Shown piece by piece: positions 54,313 through 64,000 of a stretch of DNA of 64,000 bases (within the stretch, counting starts at the first letter, position 1; every line of letters begins with the position of its first letter). Source of the DNA: Trichobilharzia szidati (lineage: Eukaryota; Platyhelminthes; Trematoda; Strigeidida; Schistosomatidae); contig OX235279.1 in the NCBI GenBank assembly GCA_944472155.2, forward strand, positions 136,124,920 through 136,188,919, in the 5' to 3' direction. The translations under genes and the position numbers were made by a program. A model generated the notes under the pieces. The model ran no database searches and was not told the DNA's origin. It was given only the letters and a program-made list of their open reading frames with translations.

Positions 54313-56020
54313 AGATTTAGTCGACATATTCCTGGCGGTTCACCGGAACAACGCCTCCGCCTTTATCAGGACGACTTGTGGTGGTATCATGCTTTTCCTT
54401 CAGTTCTTTAGGCTGGTCTGGTCTGTGTAATCTTTGGTCAACAGATTGTGAGAGGTCGGCTTTGAATTGGTAAATTGATGGCAACAATCAAGAAGAGTTG
54501 ATTTGAAGTGTTGGAATCAGTGCAGCGATGCGGCTATAAGATCGAAAGTCTGGCTAGTTAAGCTGTTTTGCTTTGTAAGCTGCACTTGAGTGTGCAGTCT
54601 GTTGACGCTGGATACGCTGTTGCAGGACTTAGGACCCAGTGACGCAGTGACCGAGTGACACAGCTTGTAGCTGAGATGTCGAGAGAATGGCAGAATACTG
54701 ACTGAAGACACATTTGTGGGGATCAGTGGGAAATCTCCTCTCTACTTCTACCGGCTTGAGGCTGTCAGTATTGTTTGTGATTGGTGAACTGAGACTGATT
54801 TTCGATGACAATAGAGATACCATCGTCAAACTGTTGACTTTCACCAGTCGATAGTTCATGAGGACGAGGGAGCTTGTCTTTTAGACAAGTGGAGAACAAC
54901 TTCCGGCTGGTGAGGGTCAAGTGGAGTTTCGCCGCAGACAACGTCTTACCGACTGATTTAGAAGGAGGATTTTCGAGCATATCTGAAGTCTGATCACCCT
55001 TAAACTCCAGATTGACGAAGATGCTTTTCTTTGGAACTGAGTTAGTGGCGAGATTGGAATGTTTATCCTTCGTCTTTTTATCAATACAACGGTTGGGGTG
55101 ACGGTTTTCAGCAAGCCTGGCTCTTAGGAAAGAAAATTCAGCGTGAAGGCAGTCAGAACGACAAGCCTTTCTTCACGCATAGCAGAGGGAGTGAATAAGG
55201 CTTCTACTCCTGGGAATAGGCACCAACCAACTATAGAGAATAGTTAATCGTCCATTCCATCCATGTACGTGCTCGGTGGATGGATATTTTGGGAGCTGTG
55301 TTGTTGTGTGTTGTGTGGAACACACCAGGAGAAGGAATGCCTAGTTCAGATTCATTTTCTAGGGTAAATTCTAAAGATGCCTGTCAAAGCATCCAACAAC
55401 TCGACTAAGCTGAGTGTTTTCAAGCTTTGACATAAGACAGTGAGCCAGTAGTGGACCCAGTGGTGACTCCATCGCAACACCCTCCTTCTGTCTATATATC
55501 TGGTTGTTAGAGCTAACCTGGACGTTGGATGTGCATCTGAGTGAGAGTTGTTTAAGGCAGGTTGTTGGCAGCCCTAGGTCTAAACTATCTGCATCGATAT
55601 AGTCGCATATATAGCAGATGGTTTCTGTGAGAGACGCATTAGTAAACAACGAGGTCACGTCTAATGAAAGCATGACTTTGTCTGAGGCGTCGAAATCTCT
55701 GATACCATGAACTAGTTGAATTGTATCAGCAGTGGCAAACTTAGACACTTGCCTTCTGACTGGTTCCGGCATTTCGGCTGGCCATTGAGCCATACGATGA
55801 TAAGGGGAACCCATCATATGGAGGATCGAACGAAGAGGTAATCCATATAAACGTGGGATTATGGAGCCGACGGGTGAGACACGCTCATGTGAATCTGAGG
55901 AGATCATTGACTCGTCTGTCATGTTTTGTAGAACATTTGTCAGGTGGTTTCCAATTAGCTGTGTTTTGTTCATTTCACTCTGGGATTTGGCGATTTTCGT
56001 CCGATCAGAGAGAATCGCTA
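54313..56020 (-). mobile_element. Array unit 2
   Basis: RT fragment 55371-55973 with MAQWPAEM and FDRHL. Private changes near 54343 (TTCACCGG) and 54386 (GGTATCAT). Confidence 0.93.
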
Positions 56021-57728
56021 AGATTTAGTCGACATATTCCTGGCGGTTCAGCGGAACAACGCCTCCGCCTTTATCAGGACGACTTGTGGTGGTTTCATGC
56101 TTTTCCTTCAGTTCTTTAGGCTGGTCTGGTCTGTGTAATCTTTGGTCAACAGATTGTGAGAGGTCGGCTTTGAATTGGTAAATTGATGGCAACAATCAAG
56201 AAGAGTTGATTTGAAGTGTTGGAATCAGTGCAGCGATGCGGCTATAAGATCGAAAGTCTGTCTAGTTAAGCTGTTTTGCTTTGTAAGCTGCACTTGAGTG
56301 TGCAGTCTGTTGACGCTGGATACGCTGTTGCAGGACTTAGGACCCAGTGACGCAGTGACCGAGTGACACAGCTTGTAGCTGAGATGTCGAGAGAATGGCA
56401 GAATACTGACTGAAGACACATTTGTGGGGATCAGTGGGAAATCTCCTCTCTACTTCTACCGGCTTGAGGCTGTCAGTATTGTTTGTGATTGGTGAACTGA
56501 GACTGATTTTCGATGACAATAGAGATACCATCGTCAAACTGTTGACTTTCACCAGTCGATAGTTCATGAGGACGAGGGAGCTTGTCTTTTAGACAAGTGG
56601 AGAACAACTTCCGGCTGGTGAGGGTCAAGTGGAGTTTCGCCGCAGACAACGTCTTACCGACTGATTTAGAAGGAGGATTTTCGAGCATATCTGAAGTCTG
56701 ATCACCCTTAAACTGCAGATTGACGAAGATGCTTTTCTTTGGAACTGAGTTAGTGGCGAGATTGGAATGTTTATCCTTCGTCTTTTTATCAATACAACGG
56801 TTGGGGTGACGGTTTTCAGCAAGCCTGGCTCTTAGGAAAGAAAATTCAGCGTGAAGGCAGTCTCAACGACAAGCCTTTCTTCACGCATAGCAGAGGGAGT
56901 GAATAAGGCTTCTACTCCTGGGAATAGGCACCAACCAACTATAGAGAATAGTTAATCGTCCATTCCATCCATGTACGTGCTCGGTGGATGGATATTTTGG
57001 GAGCTGTGTTGTTGTGTGTTGTGTGGAACACACCAGGAGAAGGAATGCCTAGTTCAGATTCATTTTCTAGGGTAAATTCTAAAGATGCTTGTCAAAGCAT
57101 CCAACAACTCGACTAAGCTGAGTGTTTTCAAGCTTTGACATAAGACAGTGAGCCAGTAGTGGACCCAGTGGTGACTCCATCGCAACACCCTCCTTCTGTC
57201 TATATATCTGGTCGTTAGAGCTAACCTGGACGTTGGATGTGCATCTGAGTGAGAGTTGTTTAAGGCAGGTTGTTGGCAGCCCTAGGTCTAAACTATCTGC
57301 ATCGATATAGTCGCATATATAGCAGATGGTTTCTGTGAGAGACGCATTAGTAAACAACGAGGTCACGTCTAATGAAAGCATGACTTTGTCTGAGGCGTCG
57401 AAATCTCTGATACCATGAACTAGTTGAATTGTATCAGCAGTGGCAAACTTAGACACTTGCCTTCTGACTGGTTCCGGCATTTCGGCTAGCCATTGAGCCA
57501 TACGATGATAAGGGGAACCCATCATATGGAGGATCGAACGAAGAGGTAATCCATATAAACGTGGGATTATGGAGCCGACGGGTGAGACACGCTCATGTGA
57601 ATCTGAGGAGATCATTGACTCGTCTGTCATGTTTTGTAGAACATTTGTCAGGTGGTTTCCAATTAGCTGTGTTTTGTTCATTTCACTCTGGGATTTGGCG
57701 ATTTTCGTCCGATCAGAGAGAATCGCTA
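56021..57728 (-). mobile_element. Array unit 3
   Basis: RT fragment 57079-57681 with MAQWLAEM and FDKHL; private SSNDQ (others SSNNQ). AACTGCAG near 56713 and GTCTCAACG near 56862 are also private. Confidence 0.93.
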
Positions 57729-59436
57729 AGATTTAGTCGACATATTCCTGGCGGTTCAGCGGAACAACGCCTCCGCCTTTATCAGGACGACTTGTGGTGG
57801 TTTCATGCTTTTCCTTCAGTTCTTTAGGCTGGTCTGGTCTGTGTAATCTTTGGTCAACAGATTGTGAGAGGTCGGCTTTGAATTGGTAAATTGATGGCAA
57901 CAATCAAGAAGAGTTGATTTGAAGTGTTGGAATCAGTGCAGCGATGCGGCTATAAGATCGAAAGTCTGGCTAGTTAAGCTGTTTTGCTTTGTAAGCTGCA
58001 CTTGAGTGTGCAGTCTGTTGACGCTGGATACGCTGTTGCAGGACTTAGGACCCAGTGACGCAGTGACCGAGTGACACAGCTTGTAGCTGAGATGTCGAGA
58101 GAATGGCAGAATACTGACTGAAGACACATTTGTGGGGATCAGTGGGAAATCTCCTCTCTACTTCTACCGGCTTGAGGCTGTCAGTATTGTTTGTGATTGG
58201 TGAACTGAGACTGATTTTCGATGACAATAGAGATACCATCGTCAAACTGTTGACTTTCACCAGTCGATAGTTCATGAGGACGAGGGAGCTTGTCTTTTAG
58301 ACAAGTGGAGAACAACTTCCGGCTGGTGAGGGTCAAGTGGAGTTTCGCCGCAGACAACGTCTTACCGACTGATTTAGAAGGAGGATTTTCGAGCATATCT
58401 GAAGTCTGATCACCCTTAAACTCCAGATTGACGAAGATGCTTTTCTTTGGAACTGAGTTAGTGGCGAGATTGGAATGTTTATCCTTCGTCTTTTTATCAA
58501 TACAACGGTTGGGGTGACGGTTTTCAGCAAGCCTGGCTCTTAGGAAAGAAAATTCAGCGTGAAGGCAGTCAGAACGACAAGCCTTTCTTCACGCACAGCA
58601 GAGGGAGTGAATAAGGCTTCTACTCCTGGGAATAGGCACCAACCAACTATAGAGAATAGTTAATCGTCCATTCCATCCATGTACGTGCTCGGTGGATGGA
58701 TATTTTGGGAGCTGTGTTGTTGTGTGTTGTGTGGAACACACCAGGAGAAGGAATGCCTAGTTCAGATTCATTTTCTAGGGTAAATTCTAAAGATGCCTGT
58801 CAAAGCATCCAACAACTCGACTAAGCTGAGTGTTTTCAAGCTTTGACATAAGACAGTGAGCCAGTAGTGGACCCAGTGGTGACTCCATCGCAACACCCTC
58901 CTTCTGTCTATATATCTGGTTGTTAGAGCTAACCTGGACGTTGGATGTGCATCTGAGTGAGAGTTGTTTAAGGCAGGTTGTTGGCAGCCCTAGGTCTAAA
59001 CTATCTGCATCGATATAGTCGCATATATAGCAGATGGTTTCTGTGAGAGACGCATTAGTAAACAACGAGGTCACGTCTAATGAAAGCATGACTTTGTCTG
59101 AGGCGTCGAAATCTCTGATACCATGAACTAGTTGAATTGTATCAGCAGTGGCAAACTTAGACACTTGCCTTCTGACTGGTTCCGGCATTTCGGCTAGCCA
59201 TTGAGCCATACGATGATAAGGGGAACCCATCATATGGAGGATCGAACGAAGAGGTAATCCATATAAACGTGGGATTATGGAGCCGACGGGTGAGACACGC
59301 TCATGTGAATCTGAGGAGATCATTGACTCGTCTGTCATGTTTTGTAGAACATTTGTCAGGTGGTTTCCAATTAGCTGTGTTTTGTTCATTTCACTCTGGG
59401 ATTTGGCGATTTTCGTCCGATCAGAGAGAATCGCTA
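57729..59436 (-). mobile_element. Array unit 4
   Basis: RT fragment 58787-59389 with MAQWLAEM and FDRHL; no private change noticed. Confidence 0.93.
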
Positions 59437-61144
59437 AGATTTAGTCGACATATTCCTGGCGGTTCAGCGGAACAACGCCTCCGCCTTTATCAGGACGACT
59501 TGTGGTGGTTTCATGCTTTTCCTTCAGTTCTTTAGGCTGGTCTGGTCTGTGTAATCTTTGGTCAACAGATTGTGAGAGGTCGGCTTTGAATTGGTAAATT
59601 GATGGCAACAATCAAGAAGAGTTGATTTGAAGTGTTGGAATCAGTGCAGCGATGCGGCTATAAGATCGAAAGTCTGGCTAGTTAAGCTGTTTTGCTTTGT
59701 AAGCTGCACTTGAGTGTGCAGTCTGTTGACGCTGGATACGCTGTTGCAGGACTTAGGACCCAGTGACGCAGTGACCGAGTGACACAGCTTGTAGCTGAGA
59801 TGTCGAGAGAATGGCAGAATACTGACTGAAGACACATTTGTGGGGATCAGTGGGAAATCTCCTCTCTACTTCTACCGGCTTGAGGCTGTCAGTATTGTTT
59901 GTGATTGGTGAACTGAGACTGATTTTCGATGACAATAGAGATACCATCGTCAAACTGTTGACTTTCACCAGTCGATAGTTCATGAGGACGAGGGAGCTTG
60001 TCTTTTAGACAAGTGGAGAACAACTTCCGGCTGGTGAGGGTCAAGTGGAGTTTCGCCGCAGACAACGTCTTACCGACTGATTTAGAAGGAGGATTTTCGA
60101 GCATATCTGAAGTCTGATCACCCTTAAACTCCAGATTGACGAAGATGCTTTTCTTTGGAACTGAGTTAGTGGCGAGATTGGAATGTTTATCCTTCGTCTT
60201 TTTATCAATACAACGGTTGGGGTGACGGTTTTCAGCAAGCCTGGCTCTTAGGAAAGAAAATTCAGCGTGAAGGCAGTCAGAACGACAAGCCTTTCTTCAC
60301 GCACAGCAGAGGGAGTGAATAAGGCTTCTACTCCTGGGAATAGGCACCAACCAACTATAGAGAATAGTTAATCGTCCATTCCATCCATGTACGTGCTCGG
60401 TGGATGGATATTTTGGGAGCTGTGTTGTTGTGTGTTGTGTGGAACACACCAGGAGAAGGAATGCCTAGTTCAGATTCATTTTCTAGGGTAAATTCTAAAG
60501 ATGCCTGTCAAAGCATCCAACAACTCGACTAAGCTGAGTGTTTTCAAGCTTTGACATAAGACAGTGAGCCAGTAGTGGACCCAGTGGTGACTCCATCGCA
60601 ACACCCTCCTTCTGTCTATATATCTGGTTGTTAGAGCTAACCTGGACGTTGGATGTGCATCTGAGTGAGAGTTGTTTAAGGCAGGTTGTTGGCAGCCCTA
60701 GGTCTAAACTATCTGCATCGATATAGTCGCATATATAGCAGATGGTTTCTGTGAGAGACGCATTAGTAAACAACGAGGTCACGTCTAATGAAAGCATGAC
60801 TTTGTCTGAGGCGTCGAAATCTCTGATACCATGAACTAGTTGAATTGTATCAGCAGTGGCAAACTTAGACACTTGCCTTCTGACTGGTTCCGGCATTTCG
60901 GCTAGCCATTGAGCCATACGATGATAAGGGGAACCCATCATATGGAGGATCGAACGAAGAGGTAATCCATATAAACGTGGGATTATGGAGCCGACGGGTG
61001 AGACACGCTCATGTGAATCTGAGGAGATCATTGACTCGTCTGTCATGTTTTGTAGAACATTTGTCAGGTGGTTTCCAATTAGCTGTGTTTTGTTCATTTC
61101 ACTCTGGGATTTGGCGATTTTCGTCCGATCAGAGAGAATCGCTA
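59437..61144 (-). mobile_element. Array unit 5
   Basis: RT fragment 60495-61097, apparently the same as unit 4 in the parts compared. Confidence 0.93.
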
Positions 61145-62852
61145 AGATTTAGTCGACATATTCCTGGCGGTTCAGCGGAACAACGCCTCCGCCTTTATCA
61201 GGACGACTTGTGGTGGTTTCATGCTTTTCCTTCAGTTCTTTAGGCTGGTCTGGTCTGTGTAATCTTTGGTCAACAGATTGTGAGAGGTCGGCTTTGAATT
61301 GGTAAATTGATGGCAACAATCAAGAAGAGTTGATTTGAAGTGTTGGAATCAGTGCAGCGATGCGGCTATAAGATCGAAAGTCTGGCTAGTTAAGCTGTTT
61401 TGCTTTGTAAGCTGCACTTGAGTGTGCAGTCTGTTGACGCTGGATACGCTGTTGCAGGACTTAGGACCCAGTGACGCAGTGACCGAGTGACACAGCTTGT
61501 AGCTGAGATGTCGAGAGAATGGCAGAATACTGACTGAAGACACATTTGTGGGGATCAGTGGGAAATCTCCTCTCTACTTCTACCGGCTTGAGGCTGTCAG
61601 TATTGTTTGTGATTGGTGAACTGAGACTGATTTTCGATGACAATAGAGATACCATTGTCAAACTGTTGACTTTCACCAGTCGATAGTTCATGAGGACGAG
61701 GGAGCTTGTCTTTTAGACAAGTGGAGAACAACTTCCGGCTGGTGAGGGTCAAGTGGAGTTTCGCCGCAGACAACGTCTTACCGACTGATTTAGAAGGAGG
61801 ATTTTCGAGCATATCTGAAGTCTGATCACCCTTAAACTCCAGATTGACGAAGATGCTTTTCTTTGGAACTGAGTTAGTGGCGAGATTGGAATGTTTATCC
61901 TTCGTCTTTTTATCAATACAACGGTTGGGGTGACGGTTTTCAGCAAGCCTGGCTCTTAGGAAAGAAAATTCAGCGTGAAGGCAGTCAGAACGACAAGCCT
62001 TTCTTCACGCACAGCAGAGGGAGTGAATAAGGCTTCTACTCCTGGGAATAGGCACCAACCAACTATAGAGAATAGTTAATCGTCCATTCCATCCATGTAC
62101 GTGCTCGGTGGATGGATATTTTGGGAGCTGTGTTGTTGTGTGTTGTGTGGAACACACCAGGAGAAGGAATGCCTAGTTCAGATTCATTTTCTAGGGTAAA
62201 TTCTAAAGATGCCTGTCAAAGCATCCAACAACTCGACTAAGCTGAGTGTTTTCAAGCTTTGACATAAGACAGTGAGCCAGTAGTGGACCCAGTGGTGACT
62301 CCATCGCAACACCCTCCTTCTGTCTATATATCTGGTTGTTAGAGCTAACCTGGACGTTGGATGTGCATCTGAGTGAGAGTTGTTTAAGGCAGGTTGTTGG
62401 CAGCCCTAGGTCTAAACTATCTGCATCGATATAGTCGCATATATAGCAGATGGTTTCTGTGAGAGACGCATTAGTAAACAACGAGGTCACGTCTAATGAA
62501 AGCATGACTTTGTCTGAGGCGTCGAAATCTCTGATACCATGAACTAGTTGAATTGTATCAGCAGTGGCAAACTTAGACACTTGCCTTCTGACTGGTTCCG
62601 GCATTTCGGCTGGCCATTGAGCCATACGATGATAAGGGGAACCCATCATATGGAGGATCGAACGAAGAGGTAATCCATATAAACGTGGGATTATGGAGCC
62701 GACGGGTGAGACACGCTCATGTGAATCTGAGGAGATCATTGACTCGTCTGTCATGTTTTGTAGAACATTTGTCAGGTGGTTTCCAATTAGCTGTGTTTTG
62801 TTCATTTCACTCTGGGATTTGGCGATTTTCGTCCGATCAGAGAGAATCGCTA
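61145..62852 (-). mobile_element. Array unit 6
   Basis: RT fragment 62203-62805 with MAQWPAEM (as in unit 2) and FDRHL. A private change gives FDNG instead of FDDG at about 61655. Confidence 0.93.
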
Positions 62853-64000
62853 AGATTTAGTCGACATATTCCTGGCGGTTCAGCGGAACAACGCCTCCGC
62901 CTTTATCAGGACGACTTGTGGTGGTTTCATGCTTTTCCTTCAGTTCTTTAGGCTGGTCTGGTCTGTGTAATCTTTGGTCAACAGATTGTGAGAGGTCGGC
63001 TTTGAATTGGTAAATTGATGGCAACAATCAAGAAGAGTTGATTTGAAGTGTTGGAATCAGTGCAGCGATGCGGCTATAAGATCGAAAGTCTGGCTAGTTA
63101 AGCTGTTTTGCTTTGTAAGCTGCACTTGAGTGTGCAGTCTGTTGACGCTGGATACGCTGTTGCAGGACTTAGGACCCAGTGACGCAGTGACCGAGTGACA
63201 CAGCTTGTAGCTGAGATGTCGAGAGAATGGCAGAATACTGACTGAAGACACATTTGTGGGGATCAGTGGGAAATCTCCTCTCTACTTCTACCGGCTTGAG
63301 GCTGTCAGTATTGTTTGTGATTGGTGAACTGAGACTGATTTTCGATGACAATAGAGATACCATCGTCAAACTGTTGACTTTCACCAGTCGATAGTTCATG
63401 AGGACGAGGGAGCTTGTCTTTTAGACAAGTGGAGAACAACTTCCGGCTGGTGAGGGTCAAGTGGAGTTTCGCCGCAGACAACGTCTTACCGACTGATTTA
63501 GAAGGAGGATTTTCGAGCATATCTGAAGTCTGATCACCCTTAAACTCCAGATTGACGAAGATGCTTTTCTTTGGAACTGAGTTAGTGGCGAGATTGGAAT
63601 GTTTATCCTTCGTCTTTTTATCAATACAACGGTTGGGGTGACGGTTTTCAGCAAGCCTGGCTCTTAGGAAAGAAAATTCAGCGTGAAGGCAGTCAGAACG
63701 ACAAGCCTTTCTTCACGCACAGCAGAGGGAGTGAATAAGGCTTCTACTCCTGGGAATAGGCACCAACCAACTATAGAGAATAGTTAATCGTCCATTCCAT
63801 CCATGTACGTGCTCGGTGGATGGATATTTTGGGAGCTGTGTTGTTGTGTGTTGTGTGGAACACACCAGGAGAAGGAATGCCTAGTTCAGATTCATTTTCT
63901 AGGGTAAATTCTAAAGATGCTTGTCAAAGCATCCAACAACTCGACTAAGCTGAGTGTTTTCAAGCTTTGACATAAGACAGTGAGCCAGTAGTGGACCCAG
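62853..64000 (-). mobile_element. Array unit 7, cut by window end
   Basis: 1,148 of 1,708 bases are present. It carries the GCTTGTC variant near 63920 that gives FDKHL, as in units 1 and 3. Confidence 0.92.

Larger units (their letters stand above)
52605..64000 (-). repeat. Tandem array of a 1,708-bp Penelope-like-derived unit (at least 6.67 copies)
   Basis: The same sequence recurs every 1,708 bases with no length change: units start at 52605, 54313, 56021, 57729, 59437, 61145 and 62853. The array runs past the window end and starts at a gap, so its length is unknown. Each unit carries, on the minus strand, an N-terminal RT region (TSRPDKGGGVVPLNRQEYV, then a stop), an RT fragment of 200 codons and a linker (VPKKSIFVNLEFKGDQTSDM). 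A non-RT segment closes the unit. Units differ only by scattered substitutions. The family is related to, but clearly diverged from, the copies at 37898 and 40692. Confidence 0.95.

Noticed and set aside
54145..54411. 88-codon plus-strand frame repeated in each array unit
   Set aside because: It is antisense to the Penelope-like RT fragment, repeats only because the unit repeats, and has no recognisable domain.
52605..64000. CRISPR-like or bacterial tandem repeat
   Set aside because: The unit is 1.7 kb, retroelement-derived and sits in an intron-containing eukaryotic context.

Overview
The window looks like nuclear DNA of a trematode flatworm, most likely a schistosome or close relative. It is AT-rich and eukaryotic: short exons sit in kilobase introns full of retrotransposons. 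The best lineage clue is a set of tRNA-headed SINE copies carrying decayed hammerhead ribozymes, the arrangement known from the schistosome SM-alpha family. RTE-like, CR1-like and Penelope-like retroelements support this. No prokaryotic gene organisation is present.

Host genes. (1) Minus strand, 625-18217: nine phase-consistent exons (1,986 nt, 662 codons) of the golgin/vesicle tether USO1 (p115). They cover most of the armadillo-like head and part of the coiled-coil tail. The 5' exons were not found and may lie in or beside the assembly gap at 20624-21121; the acidic C-terminus would lie left of base 1. (2) Minus strand, 23795-33543: seven phase-consistent exons of a gene I do not recognise, ending in a stop. 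(3) Plus strand, 50217-50868: one large exon of a heparan sulfate 2-O-sulfotransferase (HS2ST1 type), holding the membrane anchor and the PAPS-binding P-loop. Its downstream exons are not in the window.

Repeats. 0-20 kb: USO1 introns with hammerhead/SINE copies (916, 2900, 12839-13447, 14093, 16640), a 5S-rRNA-like repeat (6339), Penelope-like fragments (6783, 10910) and non-LTR pieces (8237, 9447, 18560). 20.6-23.3 kb: a gap and a decayed non-LTR copy. 25-36 kb: more non-LTR pieces among the exons of gene 2. 36.9-42.3 kb: Penelope-like copies, including a 1,132-bp nearly identical inverted repeat. 43-48 kb: decayed retroelements, a SINE and three foldback elements. 51-52.1 kb: a CR1-like RT interrupted by a second gap.

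The outstanding structure is 52605-64000: a head-to-tail array of a 1,708-bp unit, six full copies plus two thirds of a seventh, running off the window. The unit derives from a Penelope-like element on the minus strand. It keeps the N-terminal RT motifs, but I see neither the YxDD catalytic box nor the GIY-YIG endonuclease. It therefore looks like a dead retroelement turned into satellite-like DNA, next to and probably inside the HS2ST gene.
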